The notes under the pieces were generated by a model that was given only the letters and a program-made list of their open reading frames with translations, searched no databases and was not told where the DNA came from. From Amorphophallus konjac (Eukaryota > Streptophyta > Magnoliopsida > Alismatales > Araceae), in NCBI GenBank assembly GCA_022559845.1, contig CM040118.1, forward strand, positions 263,771,519 through 263,835,518: DNA of 64,000 nt, read 5' to 3'. Position 1 is the first letter of the stretch. Every line of letters begins with the position of its first letter. A program made the position numbers and the translations under genes. Positions 21,655-34,584 of this stretch are shown here, piece by piece.

Positions 21655-24064
21655 TGATGTGACACAACCTAGGACTCAACAAGCAAGCACAATTAAGCAT
21701 TCAAAATGGACCGATAATGGCAGCCGTTCACCCGATGCTCACTAAGACCCGGGGTAACTTGGCAATGCCAAGGAAAGGTTGTGTGGGCTGGGCCCTTGCT
21801 GGTAGAGGGCCAGCAAGGCCAAGGTTTGATTCCCCAAGGGTATGGCTGCCCAAATCAAGGGTCCGACGAAGTGCCAAAGGGCACGGGTTCCACTCTCTTC
21901 CCACGATGATCACTTATAGCAAATGAGCTTAAGGATCGGGCTCTCGTCACGGCCAGCGGAGTTTATGAACTAATATTGAAAGAACAGGTATGAATTAGAG
22001 CAAAGTTTTGGAGCACTCACTCGACCGGTTTGAAGAAACCAGTCCCGCTTGGAGACGAGGGCGAGCGGGGAAGCGTGGGTTCCCCACACGCCGCGCCGGG
22101 GTAGCTTGACCTGTTTAAGCTATTACAACACTACACCCCATGCAAGGGGGGAATCGTGGGGAAGGGAAGATGATAGTTACATCCAAACACTACCTTCACA
22201 CAGGGAGGGGCCTTCAGCCGGCCAAGCGGGGAGGGGAAACTAGTGCTAAGAGTGATGAAGAAATGATGACACCGAATAAGCCTTCTCTCTGTAACAGCTG
22301 ACAGACAGAGGGTGTGGAGGCCGCAGAACTCTCTCTGGAATTTCGCTGAGGGTGAGACCAGTAAGGATCTTATCGTCTCTGGAACAGGAGTGCCTCTGAA
22401 TTTTTCCAATTTCTTCAGGGGTCGCTGGCGGCCTGGGCGGGAGTACGAACAGGGTTGCTGAATCTCGGACTGCCTACAATAGACTACCAACAATAGGAAG
22501 ACGAGGCCGCCCCGACCGTTCCCGAACTCCGAATCAGTCGCCGTTGGAACCGTTGGAACCGTGGGTGAGTCGCCTTTACAGCAGAACAAATGGGGATGCC
22601 AAAAGATGCCGGTGAAGATCAGAGGACTCAGAAAAGTGAAAAGTGGTCGATGCAGATAGTGGGAAGCAGAGTCGAACGCCTGAGGAAGAAAATTGATAAC
22701 TTCTGCTGCAGGATGCCGAACGGAGTTCCGCTTCTTGATTCTGAAAGTAGACAAGGGGAAGAAGAACTTTTCAGAAGAGCTCGGGGCCTGATTCCTCCGG
22801 GGTTTGTCGTGGTGAAGCTTTCTCTCTGGCTCAGGATCTCTGCAGAGCCAACTCCGCGCAGTCGTGGGAGAATGGACCTCCTGTGCAGCTCGGTGCTCCG
22901 ATGGGGACGAAATCACTGCCGTTGCGAAGAGGACAGGCAGACGCTTCTATGGACTCCTCTTGGACCTTCAAACTCGCCGAGGTGTGGTTGTGGTGGCCGC
23001 TGCAAACTGCAGGTTCATCTGTAATTCTTGGACAGCAAACTGTAACTTCGAAGTAGCTTCCAATAACCAAGAGAGAAGAAGGGAAAGGGGGTCTATGGTG
23101 AAGGGGAGGTGGATGAAGGGTGGAGGGGGATTGAGGGGGAGTTGTGGAGGGTGTCTAAGGGTGGTGGAGAGGCTGGTGAAGGGGAAGGGTGCAGAAGTTG
23201 TGCTGGTTCAGCCAAAAGGGGAGGATGAGAGGAGGGTGGAGGGTGAAGTGGAGGGTGAAGTGGAGGGTGAGGGGTGGAGGGAAGGAGGGGGGCGAACTTG
23301 GCCAAGGGGAAGGGGAGAGGGGCGGCCAAAACTTTGGAGGGAAGGGGTTTCAAAATTCAAATGGGCCTAGGAAGTTGTGGGATTGTGTGGGGAAGAGGGG
23401 TGATTGTGTTGGAATGGGGAAGATTGTATTGGAATAGGGGAGATAGTGTTGGAATGGGGAAGAGTCTACCTTGGAACTAGGGGGGGGAGTAATGGTGGCT
23501 ATGGGAAGTGGAGTGGCATTAATGGAGGTAGGTGGGGGTTGGAGTTGGTTGGGAGGAGGAGGAGAGAGAGAAAGGGGCGAACCCCTTAGTGGAGGAGAGA
23601 GAAAGATAGAGAAGAGGGGGGGTGGGGAATCTCTCACCCTAGGGCTTCTCACCCAATTGGATTCACTCCACTAAACTAAGTTTGAAATCTCAAATGGCAT
23701 TTTCATTGATTGATTCATTAAGTTGAAATGGGGGGGAATGGGGTCCTATATATAGGAAACCCATATTTCTACAAAAGTCCCTGACAATTGACTCAATGAC
23801 AAATAACCGAGGGGGTAGGGGAGAGCCCTTCGGCCAAGCCCAATGAATTGGGCCCAATAGCTAACTAGACAACCTAATGACACTCAAACTTAGGAAAATG
23901 AACACAAGACCTAGGAACATGACTCAAATAAAAGGGAAAATACATCAAATGACTCAAATAAAAATTACATAGGACTCAAAATTAAATGACTAGACCATGC
24001 CGGATGCAACCGGGGTGAGGAGATGAGCCATAAACGTGGGCATGGGAGGTGATGTCCCCATCAT
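21655..24064 (-). repeat. E4 3' LTR
   Basis: This 2.4-kb LTR has a TATA-like CCTATATATAGG at 23745-23756. A pyrimidine-rich leader with repeated CCTCCACC-type units (minus strand, near 23220-23280) is present in both copies. Shared blocks with the E3 LTR include GGGAGGGGCCTTCAGCCGG at 22203-22221. Confidence 0.92.
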
Positions 24065-24257
24065 ACTCCCGGGGTGCGGAGAACTCGACTCCGTCGAGTA
24101 AGTGTCCTCCCCTCCTTGGAGGGTGTAGAAGTGGTACTGCCCTCAAGCCTTCCGAACGAGACCGATCCATCCACCTGCCGAGATAGCACTCGTATACCTT
24201 GCTCCTGGTGGTAGTGACCTGTTCATCTATTATTCGTTCAATGCGCTCACACTGGGC

Positions 24258-26759
24258 TCACTTGGCTGGTGGACTCTCCTCACGGGTGGGTGCTCTCTCA
24301 ACAGATGGAATAGGCTCAATATCCTCACTAGGTACCACCGTGGGTCCCTTGTATGGCACTAGGTCGGCGACACTGAATGTGGGACTTAGCCCATATTCCT
24401 CGGGGAGATCTAACTCATAGGCATTTGCACCAATGCGCCTCAGGACCTGGAAGGGACCAGCCCCACGTGGCCTCAATTTGGAGATGGCTCCCGGGGAGAG
24501 CCTCTCCGTCCTTACCATCACAAAGTCACCCTCATGGAATTCTTGGTGACGTCGATGAGAGTCGGCTCACCTTTTATAAGTCACATTCTTCTTGCTAATG
24601 TGCTTGCGGATCTCTTTACGCAATGTTGTGAATGCAGACATTCTAGGGGTGATGGGTGGACCTGGGCAACCAAAAGTAGACCTATCGTGTAATGATGCAG
24701 TGTAGACTTTGGTTAGCCTAGGTGGGCCGGGGCACCCGTAGGTGGCCCTATCATGCAAATTGGTGATAAATATTGGGGGACCTGGACATCCGTAGATGCC
24801 TTTGACATGCTTAAGACACATGATGAATGAAGGTGGACCATGACATCCGAATATGGACCACTCATACTTTCTACTTGACATGTGGGTGATATGAATGAAT
24901 GGACCCAATATAGTGTTCATGCCAAGGGGTATGGTAAGCCTAGACACATGCATGCTTTTCCAAAAGGTTACTTCCATGTGTATAGGTGTGGGATAACCTT
25001 TGAACTCCCATTGGAAAGGATCGAATGGATCTAAGAAGGTGGTCATCATGGGGTGGGGCACAACCTGGTTACCTAGGGATATGTGGCCCAAGGTCATGGC
25101 TCCCAAGGTGTAACCCAGGTCTAGGATGGAGTGGATTGGGTCAAACATGGTGAGTTGGTGTAGGTAAAGGTGGGTGGTGGATAAAGTGTTTGGGTCACAC
25201 GAGTCTCTTGAATCCCATTGGAATGGATCAAATGGATCATAAAATGGGTTACCTAGGGGGAGGAACTCCATGTCCTCAAGATCCTCAAAAGGTGCTATGT
25301 CATCCTTCTCCATGATAGTTGGGCCAATATTCTTAGCAAGTGGGTCGGCCATGAGTGGAGGGCTTGGCTTTCTACCCGAGATAAGAAGCTCTAAATCGAG
25401 GAGAAGGTTGGGCTCATCGGGTGTAGGGAGGAATAGAAGGAGGTCGCTAGTGTAGCAACCAATGGTGCAAACCGCGGTGATAGACCCTATGCATAGGTGT
25501 AGGAGGCTAAGGCTCCTAGGTTGTTCGACCATAGGGGTCAACATGCTAGTCATCTCTAATTGTCATGCTATGCCCTTGAGAAGGTCCTCTAAGGTTTCCA
25601 CTTGGTAGGAGTTTTGGATTATGGTGTGATAAGAGGAGATGGGCACTATGGGATGGTTTTCCTTCATGGGTGGGAAATTGTGGTCCATGATCTCTCTTAT
25701 TGGGCTCTCCTTTAGCCAACTAACAAGGGGTTCCTCTAAGATGAGTTTGGCCCTAATTAGAGAGGGTGGTGTAAGGTGAAGGTCACCATGTGATGCTTCT
25801 TCTTCTTCTTGGTCATGGGTTTCCTCCATGGTAGGGAGTGGGTTTGGGGTGTTCACCACTATTGGATCGGGTATGGGTTCTTTCTCTAAGGTGGTGAGAG
25901 GGTCTTTTGGTGGTATGGTGATGAGGGTTGGTGTATGGCGCACCCGGGGTGGAAGGTAAAGGGAAACTTGGTTTAGGATAGGGAGGGGAAGTAGTGGGGG
26001 ACTAGGACATGAGAGTTTTAGGGGAGGGAGTGGGAGATGGGCTGGTTGCGGTGGCTTGGGTTGGCCGGTCTTGGGGGGAGTGTCCCTTATAGGGAAAAAT
26101 GGAGGGGTAGGGGTGGTCCTTATTGGGGAAACTTGGTTAGTTAGGGGTCTCTTCCCCTTAGGATCGGCCAGTTGTGGGGGGGTGGAGGTGGGGGCCAATT
26201 GGGTTTGGATGGTGAGGTTTGTGGAAGGAGGTTTTGGTTGGGGTGTGGGGATCCTCATGGGATTTGGTGGAGAGGTGGCTGCTTGGTTTATTTGGGTCTT
26301 AAGGGAAAGGACTTGGTCGCGAAGTGTAGCTATGATGGTTGAGAGGTGATTTGTTGGGAGTGGTGGGGGTGGAGACCAAAGGGCGGTCTCAAGTTGTCCG
26401 GGTGGGGATGGAGGAGTGGTAGTGCTCCTCGGGTTAGGGGTGCTTGAGTAGGAGGGGTGGGAATGTTTGGGGATGTAGATCTTTCTAAGTTCTACCTTCA
26501 TCTCTTCCCATGAGTGAATAGGTTCTTGTCTTCCAACCCTCCTTAAGCCCTCTATGTGTTCCCACTTACTTTTGGCTTGACCCCGAAGTCGTCCCTTGGC
26601 CTTTCGGACTCTCGCCGGTCCATATACCCAAGTCTTTTCGAAGTACTTTTCTATGGTAGCCTCCCACCTAAGATAGTCACTAGAATGTGATCCGTCAAAG
26701 GTAATATCCCTATCTAGGATGAAGTCCATGGGTGGCGAGTAGGCTAAGTAGGAGGCCAT
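24258..26759 (-). pseudogene. E4 gag-like gene fused to an integrase C-terminal scrap, two in-frame stops
   Basis: From the ATG at 26759 one frame runs to 24258, interrupted by TGA at 25563-25565 and TGA at 24567-24569. The N-terminus has a capsid-like segment (SDYLRWEATIEKYF, then a SWEEMKVELRKIYIP motif). A Pro-rich middle, an unknown region and four GCxGPP repeats (24655-24860) follow, as in E3. Then, after the second stop, the integrase tail: FVMVRTERLSPGAISKLRPR and EYGLSPTFSVADLVPYKGP. About 830 codons in all, collinear with the E3 ORF. The tail is followed by CTCGACTCCGTCGAGTA (24086-24102) and the polypurine region at 24065-24080. Confidence 0.78.
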
Positions 26760-26854
26760 GATGATCGGGGGGATCAATGCAAGGGTCGGATTGATGATGA
26801 CACCAATACAAGTATGCCCTAGGACTTGACTTGATAGAGACAAGTCAATGACTT

Positions 26855-26866
26855 GCTCTGATACCA
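26855..26866 (-). other. E4 primer binding site (initiator-Met tRNA type)
   Basis: The minus strand reads TGGTATCAGAGC, two bases from the inner end of the 5' LTR at 26869. Confidence 0.92.
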
Positions 26867-26868
26867 AT

Positions 26869-29246
26869 TGATGTGACACAACCTAGGACTCAACAAGCAA
26901 GCACAATTAAGCATTCAAAATGGACCGATAATGGCAATCGCTCACCCGATGCTCACTAAGACCCGGGGTAACTTGGCAACGCAAAGGGGAGGTTGTGTGG
27001 GCTGGGCCCTTGCTGGTAGAGGGCCAGCAAAGCCAAGGTTTGATTCCCCAAGGGTATGGCTGCCCAAATCAAGGGTCCGACGAAGTGCCAAAGGGCACGG
27101 GTTCCACTCTCTTCCCACGATGATCACTTATAGCAAATGAGCTCAAGGATCGGGCTCTCGTCACGGCCAGCGGAGTTTATGAACTAATATTGAAAGAACA
27201 GGTATGAATTAGAGCAAAGTTTTGGAGCACTCACTTGACCGGTTTTAAGAAATCGGTCCCGCTTGGAGACGAGGGCGAGCGGGGAAGCGTGGGTTCCCCA
27301 CACGCCGCGCCGGGGTAGCTTGACCTGTTTAAGCTGTTACAACACTACACCCCATGCAAGTGGGGATCATGGGGGAAGGGAAGATGATAGTTACATCCAA
27401 ACACTACCTCCACACAGGGAGGGGCCTTCAGCCGGCCAAGCGGGGAGGGGAAACTAGTGCTAAGAGTGATGAAGAAATGATGACACCGAATCAGCCTTCT
27501 CTCTGTAATAGCTGACAGACAGAGGGTGTGGAGGCCGCAGAACTCTCTCTGGAATTTCTATGAGGGTGAGACCAGTGGGGATCTCTTCGTCTCTAGAACA
27601 GGAGTGCCTCTAATTTTTTGCAATTTCTTCAAGGGTCACTGGCGGCCTGGGCCGGAGTACGAACAGGGTTTTTAAATCTCTGACTGTCTGCAACAGACTA
27701 CCAACAGTAGGAAGACGAGGCCGCCCCGACTGTTCCCGAACTCCGATTCAGTCGCCGTTGGAACCGTTGGAACCGTGGGTGAGTCGTCTTTACAGCAGAA
27801 CAAACGGGGATGCCAAAAGATGCCGGTGAAGATCAGAGGACTTATAAAAGTAAGAAGTGGTCGATGCAGATAGTGGGAAGCAGAGTCGAACGCCTGAGAA
27901 AGAAAATTGATAACTTCTGCTGCAGGATGCCGAACAGAGTTCTGCTTCTTGATTCTAAAATTAGACAGGGAGAGGAATAACTTTTCAGAAGAGCTCGTGG
28001 CCTGATTCCTCCGGGGTTTGTCGTGGTGAAGCTTTCTCTCCGGCTCAGGATCTCTGCAGAGCCAACTCTGCGCAGTTGTGGGAGAATGGACCTCCTGTGC
28101 AGCTCGGTGCGCCGATGGGGATGAAATTACTGCCATTGCGAAGAGGACAGGCAGACGCTTCTATGGACTCCTCTTGGACCTTCAAACTCGCCGGGGTGTG
28201 GTCGTGGTGGCCGCTGCAACCTGTAGGTTCATCTGCAACTCTTGGACAACAAACTGTAACTTCGAAGTAGCTTCCAATAACCAAGAGAGAAGAAGGGGAA
28301 GGGGGTCTATGGTGAAGGGGAGGTGGATGAAGGGTGGAGGGGGAGTTGTGGAGGGTGTCTAAGGGTGGTGGAGAGGCTGGTGAATGGGAAGGGTGCAGAA
28401 GTTGTGCTGGTTCAGCCAAAAGGGGAGGATGAGAGGAGGGTGGAGGGTGAAGTGGAGGGTGAAGTGGAGGGTGAGGGGTGGAGGGAAGGAGGGGGGTGAA
28501 CTTGGCCAAGGGGAAGGGGAGAGGGGCGGCCAAAACTTTGGAGGGAAGGGGTTTCAAAATTCAAATGGGCCTAGGAAGTTGTGGGATTGTGTGGGGAAGA
28601 GGGGTGATTGTGTTGGAATGGGGAAGATTGTATTGGAATAGGGGAGATAGTGTTGGAATGGGGAAGAGTCTACCTTGGAACTAGGGGGGGAGTAATGGTG
28701 GCTATGGGAAGTGGAGTGGCATTAATGGAGGTAGGTGAGGGTTGGAGTTGGTTGGGAGGAGGAGGAGAGAGAGAAAGGGGTGAACCCCTTAGTGGAGGAG
28801 AGAGAAAGAGAGAGAAGAGGGGGGGTGGGGAATCTCTCACCCTAGGGCTTCTCACCCAATTGGATTCACTCCACTAAACTAAGTTTGAAATCTCAAATGG
28901 CATTTTCATTGATTGATTAATTAAGTTGAAATGGGGGGGAATGGGGTCCTATATATAGGAAACCCATATTTCTACAAAAGTCCCTGACAATTGACTCAAT
29001 GACAAATAACCGAGGGGATAGGGGAGAGCCCTTGGGCCAAGCCCAATGAATTGGACCCAATAGCTAACTAGACAACCTAATGACACTCAAACTTAGGGAA
29101 ATGAACACAAGACCTAGGAACATGACTCAAATAAAAGGGAAAATACATCAAATGACTCAAATAAAAATTACATAGGACTCAAAATTAAATGACTAGACCA
29201 TGCCGGATGCAACCGGGGTGAGGAGACGCCCCGTAAACGTGGGCAT
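26869..29246 (-). repeat. E4 5' LTR, main part
   Basis: This is the partner of 21655-24064. It is interrupted at 29246, after GGCAT, by E5. The TATA-like CCTATATATAGG is at 28949-28960. Confidence 0.92.
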
Positions 29247-29469
29247 TGTTGACACCCGTTTTATGCCGATAAGCTGACTCGTTTCCCTTACTCCCATTAG
29301 TTGATGACTCGAGTTGTTCACCATTCATCGGGCCATTTTTGTGGCATGTCGTGGGCTCATTTTATGGGTCGTCTCCCTCCTTGGTGCAATTCGTGGATTC
29401 GGGGCTTGATGGGCCTTGGCTTTGTTCGATTGAACGTATTTTACAAGAATCAAGTGCCTAAAGGCATGA

Positions 29470-30780
29470 ACGGTTTCACATCAGCCGTTCATATGGTGGG
29501 CGGTTGAATATAGACCGTTCATATATTTTGGCTAATTTCTGAGAATTTTCTGAATATCCACCGACAAGCTTTTGTGCGGTGTGATTAGAACCGTTCAATA
29601 CAATGGACGGGCCTGTTACAACCGCCTGTATCTCAGAGTCCTACGCGCGCCCAGCTTCTCAGATAATTATTCAAATGATTTGAATTATCACCGACAGGCT
29701 TAAACGGTCGTGTTTGTGCCGCCCTAAACTAAAACGGTCTCCATACAACCGCTCATATGTTCAGAGTCCAACGGCGAACTTTTCGGCCGGTTCGAGAGAT
29801 AGTTGGGGATAATATTCTGATTATTCGAATTTCCACCGACAGTATGGACGGTCCTAAGTAGACCGCCCACACGTTGTGCGGTCTATCGTAAGACCGTTCA
29901 AGCCGTCGGCTGTTGATTTTCAACCGATTTCATCCCATTTATCTCATGGTTTTATCCTCAACTTGTTTTGATGATTTCTCCGCGGATACTCAACCATTTT
30001 TGATGCCGTTTCGGCTGGATGGAAGAGTATGATATTATCTATGAATTATCTTTTGTGAGTTCAACCCGATAATATCTAAAACCCCCAATTTCAAGGCTGG
30101 CTTTGGAGGCTCTATAAATAGACCCTACGGCCGGACGTCAAAAGGGGGGGGGGAGATTTTGGTCGACGGCGAAGCCCTGCCGCATTTTTGAGCGACCTAG
30201 CACCAAGGAGGGAGGCTCTCTAGGTCCGCACGAGTCTCCGGTCAAGGGAGTAGCCCAGTCTTTATAGTTCTTTCGTTCTGTAGCTTTCGCCGTTGTCTTT
30301 CATTGCATGCATTGCTCCCATCTGCGTACACCCCTCCGTCTCATTATCATGCACACAACCATCCCGTTTTTTGTCACCCTAGGGGTTTAAAACCCCCCAG
30401 GTATTCCCCTTTTCATTTGTTCATGTTTAATTATTCTCGTTTGAATACATACTACATTGTTTAGGGCTAATCTGGGTGTTTCTTCCGTGTCTCCACGTTG
30501 TTTCGCAGGTCAGCATCTAATCAGCACGAGGCCCATCCCCTCTGGCCGGTCGGAGAGGGTGGAGGTTGAGCCCCTTTTCAACTTGCTGAGTGAAGGACCT
30601 GAGCGGCTATCCTCCGGCCGTTCATCGGTAGGCGCTGTTCATCAACGATCGTTCTTCCCTGGAGCACGGTCCGTCTAGAGCCGTCCATCTCACTACAGCA
30701 GTTCCTCCCGCATCCCTCGCAGCGCCCTAGGGCGGTCTATCGTAAGACCGCTCAACATAGGGCGGTTCTACGGGAGCCGT
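29470..30780. repeat. RCGG-N11-CCGY dyads in the E5 5' LTR
   Basis: Copies start at 29470, 29500, 29576, 29607, 29704, 29734, 29848, 30603, 30666 and 30762. Two versions with a 12-base spacer (TCTATCGTAAGA) start at 29878 and 30732, and a decayed copy starts at 30634. Each is ACGG or GCGG, a fixed spacer of variable sequence, then CCGT or CCGC. Neighbours are mostly 30-32 bp apart, so half-sites alternate about every 15 bp. The same set recurs in the right LTR. Confidence 0.9.
30112..30121 (+). promoter_or_regulatory. E5 LTR TATA box
   Basis: CTATAAATAG in the 5' LTR, conserved in the right LTR near 49440-49449. Transcription of the sense genes should start about 30 bp downstream. The U3 part upstream contains eight of the dyads. 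Confidence 0.8.
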
Positions 30781-30989
30781 TCATTCCTCAGCGCTGCACT
30801 AAGGCGAGTGTCTCCCCATTTTCCAAGGTACGGCGTGCCTGTCGCGTACGGCATCTTGGTGGCGATCACGGTATTTTGCTTCATTCCATATTTTCTCTTC
30901 CTTCTCTCACTTGTCTCATGCTTTAGACGCGCTTTTGACCCCTTGGTGAAAGGGGAGAGAGGAGGGAAATTTATATCTACACCCTTTTG

Positions 30990-31007
30990 TGGCGATCACG
31001 GTGGGAC
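30990..31007 (+). other. E5 primer binding site
   Basis: TGGCGATCACGGTGGGAC begins eight bases after the LTR end. The TGGCGA...GTGGGA layout is like the arginine-tRNA type sites of Tat/Ogre elements, but I cannot confirm the tRNA without a search. A shorter copy of the same sequence lies inside the LTR at 30858-30872. Confidence 0.6.
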
Positions 31008-32189
31008 ACCTAATGCCCATCGTGCTTTTGAGTTGCTGACCCTTCTTAGTCGTTGTCAAGGTTCCTCCTTGGAGTGATTTACAGGTTGGATGCAGTTTCT
31101 GTCCTCTGGCGCACACGCGGTTCGTCCAGGGCCGTTTACCTATACGCACGGTTGATGACCCACCGCTCATATACTCTGTCATCAGGATTATCTGCCCCGG
31201 TCTTTCCTATTACGGACGGCTCTTTGGACGCCGTCCATCCGTTTGAGCGGCTTTCAAACAGCCGTCCCGCGCTCAGGCACAGGTACGCTGTACTTTTTTT
31301 AGGTGGCAGATACGCGGCTGCGAGGCGGCGGTCCAAGTGTGTGAGCGGGTGACTATCGGCCGTCTGTCTGGTATGTCCCTTGCTTTCTGCTCATACATTA
31401 CGGCTGGATATCGACCGCCTGAGTGCTTAGAGCGGTCAGAGGTAGACCGCACATCTCCTGTCGCAGTGCATTTGTTTCTTCTTGCTTAGTTCTTTCGGCT
31501 GATATATATATTGCTCCTGGTGCTGTTCATTTGGCTCCCCCCTGCTCTCCTATTATCATTGCATCACCATGCTTTTATTACTCGTGTGTATACTCGCTCA
31601 TTGATTGATAGCTGCTAGGTTAGTTTGTGCATGCACTCCGGTGCGCATAGGGGCATCGACATCTTCCCATAATTAGTTGCATTCCTACCGAGGTAGGGTT
31701 TCCTCTCGTCTCCATATTCCTTGGAGCCGACTAGGGACCTTGCTGAGGACCTCCGTAAGCCCCCGTGAGCCGTGGATTCCCACACGGACGCCGGGCAGGT
31801 TGTACCGTATCCACCCCAGTCTAGGGTTGCATTCGCGAGTGAGAAGTCCCAATAGGGTCACACAGTTCCTCGTTTCTCATCCCAATCAGGCACCTAGTGG
31901 TTGAGAGAATTGATATTTTCATTAATCCACTAAGGTTCAAACTCAAAGATATAAGGAACTGACGAGCATCATTTTAAGAACTTGATTGCATTACTGAGTG
32001 ATTCTTCTCTCATCTCGCTCCATTGTATGCTTATTATTTGATTGGTAGATTTGATTGATTTAGTGTTGCTTGTTCTAGTAGTAAGTGTCTTGGTGTATGT
32101 GGGGCTGCCTTCTGCCCCCACGATCATCTCCTAGGGTGGACTCTTATTTCCATTCCTATTCCAACCCCTTGTTCGATTCTTCTTCTTCC
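31008..32189 (+). other. E5 leader, with dyads
   Basis: This non-coding leader between the primer site and gag has no convincing ORF, so no Ogre-like ORF1 precedes gag. RCGG-N11-CCGY dyads start at 31117, 31148, 31216, 31247, 31345, 31400 and 31432, three pairs and a single copy. No dyads follow 31450. Confidence 0.8.
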
Positions 32190-34584
32190 ATGTCGTCATA
32201 TGACTTCTCTCAGGCCCACGAGGACTCCCTTCCTCGTGGTCTCCTTGAGGACCCACCTAGGGTCACCCACTTGCAAGGGGGAGAGGGGACGGCCCCTTCA
32301 CTCCCGACCTCTTTGGGCGAGGGTCCCCGACCCTCTTTTTCAAACCCGCCTAGTCAAAATTCAGCCAGCATGATCCTCAATATGATGGCCCAGTTGGATC
32401 CCACTCAACTCCATCTCATAAGACAAGCTTTGTAAGGGGGCGATGCCCCGGCCTCAGTTCCGGCTCATGCCACGGCCAATGTCGCCACTTCATCTCCTGT
32501 GGTCGGGACCACCTCTGTGGCTCCCATTGACCTTACTCCGATCCGCCCTCAGAACTTTCGTTATCCCAATATAGAAATGGGCCAGGCATCTACCTCGGTC
32601 CATCAGCAACTTGATAAAGGGAAATCCCCGATCCCCTTCGTTCCTTATCTTGAGCCGTACCCTACAATTTCTCAACCGCCTCAGGCCCTCATGGCCCCGG
32701 CGGACCTCGCTAGGTCGCAGTCAGGGGTGGCCCAGGTGGCTCATACAGATATGGGCCCTTCCTCAGCCCATTATCCCTCTTATGGTCCGCCTCCTTCGTC
32801 GGTTTATCCTTTGGTCACCTATCCAGGTGCTGCTCCTCTTGCTCCTTCCCCTCCTTCCCGGGAACGGGAAATTCTTGACAAGTGGGCTGCTATGCAACAA
32901 CAAATTGATCTCCTCCACAAGCGGGTCGGCCCGCAATCTCTTGCCGATGTCCCTATCCCTAACTTCAGGGACCTACGTTTTCCTTCCCAGTCGGAGCTCC
33001 CCATGTACCGCAAATACGATGGGAACGGCAACCCGTTCATCCATGTCCGGGAGTTCTTATACGAGTCCGTGCAATTCCAGCAAGACGATCGTTTGATGTC
33101 CTATTTGTTCCGCCGGTCTCTGGAGGGGATCGCGTTGGAGTGGTTCTACACCTTGCCTATGGAGGAAGCTGAGAATTTCAAGACCGTCAAGGAGAGGTTT
33201 ATATAGAGGTTTCAGGATCGGGTCGGGCCCGAGTACTCTTTTACTGACCTGGTGGCGGAGAAGATGAAGCCGGAAGAAGACTTCGCAACCTATGCAGACC
33301 GCTGGAGACAGATGGCCTCACGGGTGCCCGGGCAGATTCCAGAAGAGGAAAAAGTAAAGTTGTTAATTTCCAATGCTACGCCAACTTTCAGAAACATTCT
33401 GACAATGAATGACATTTCAAACATGCACCAGCTATACAGCAGAGCTAGGTTTATCCAAACCCAATTTAAAGACTCCCCCATCCATTCTTTATTCGAGGCC
33501 CAGAAACCCAAAGCCACCAAGAAAACCCAGGGCCCCGTCACTGAGGGGGTACAAATTAACGAGCAAGTCCAGGCCGTTCAGTTCCCCCAACACGTCGCTC
33601 CACCCCGCTTCCCACCACCTCAGCGCAACCCCCAGTTCACTGCTCCGCAAGTTCCCCAGCCTGCCTTCCAAGTCCCGCAATACCCTCAACAGGCACCTCC
33701 GCCACCTCAACAGCCTCAGCGGCCCCCGCAGTACATTAATGTTCCTCCACCCCCCACCTATGGCTCTGCTCGACCGACTCCAAAGAGGGCTCATTACCCC
33801 CCTCTTCCGGAGACCTTGCCAGATATTTTCTCTGCTCTAATGTACACTGGTGACCTCCAGCTGCCTCCTGAGTGCCCGAACTGGAATCCGGCTGCCGACC
33901 AATCCCGATATTGTATATTCCATCGGCAACCCGGGCACACGACAGTTCAGAGACCTGGTGTATGATTTGCATGAGGGCCAGAGGATTGATTGGGCCCAGA
34001 TGCGCCAGCTAATTGAGGATATCAAGCAGAGGCAGAGACAGGCCAGGCCGCAACAGGCGGCGCCCCAGCAGCAGCAGCAGCAACAGCCCCAACAGCAACC
34101 GCAACCTCAACCGCAGCAGCAAGACCTTGGGATCCATCAAAATCTCATGCCAATGCATCAGCTCGCTCCTCCGCAGCAACAACAACCGCCGGCACCGGCT
34201 CCAGCACAAGTAAATGTGGTCCAGCGCCTAGCCCCCAACGCTGGGTGGACGTTTGATGATGAGACCCCCGCCCACCTCTTGGCCTTACACCATCACTACT
34301 CTCCCACACCTGCCATCCCCTCCATCCTTAGATCCGCCGCTACACCGCCCGTCACTTCCCCCGCGTCGCCTCTTAGGCCCTCTACATTCCCCTCTACTCC
34401 ATCCGTCCTTTCACCACCACCCGCCATGCCTCCCACTATTCCCCCTAAGATTAACCTTTCGCCCATTTCTCCTCCACCAGGGCCCATTAAACCCACTTCA
34501 GTCATCCTCACCCCCATCTCCACGCCATTCACCTACCCCAACAGGCCAAGCGGGGGTCCAGTCCAGGCCGTGCAAGCATCGTAA
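32190..34584 (+). pseudogene. E5 gag, two internal stops and a frameshift
   Basis: A frame from the ATG at 32190 (or upstream at 32085) is stopped by TAA at 32433-32435 and TAG at 33204-33206, then continues to 33965. The capsid part shows NPFIHVREFLYESVQFQQDD with LEWFYTLP (33010-33200) and EDFATYADRWRQMASRVPG (33270-33340), typical of Tat gag. A weak knuckle, YCIFHRQPGHTT, is at 33909-33944. A shift near 33943-33950 moves the frame to RDLVYDLHEGQRIDWAQ, a Gln-rich stretch (34061-34130) and a Pro-rich tail ending in TAA at 34582-34584. That last frame is also the pol frame. Gag would build the particle; this copy is defective. Confidence 0.85.

Larger units (their letters stand above)
29247..30981 (+). 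repeat. E5 5' LTR
   Basis: This 1735-bp LTR has a TATA box at 30112-30121. It carries thirteen copies, some decayed, of the RCGG-N11-CCGY dyad. The right LTR (1733 bp) differs at a modest number of positions, many of them C/T or G/A changes. Confidence 0.95.

Noticed and set aside
22131..23353. Protein-coding genes in the E4 LTR
   Set aside because: The long frames are Pro/Ser or Gly/Glu-rich products of skewed LTR sequence, and the reading frames change between the two LTR copies.
29470..31450. A CRISPR-like array of spaced palindromes
   Set aside because: Spacers are far too short, the repeats share only eight bases, no cas-like gene is present and the DNA is clearly plant nuclear.
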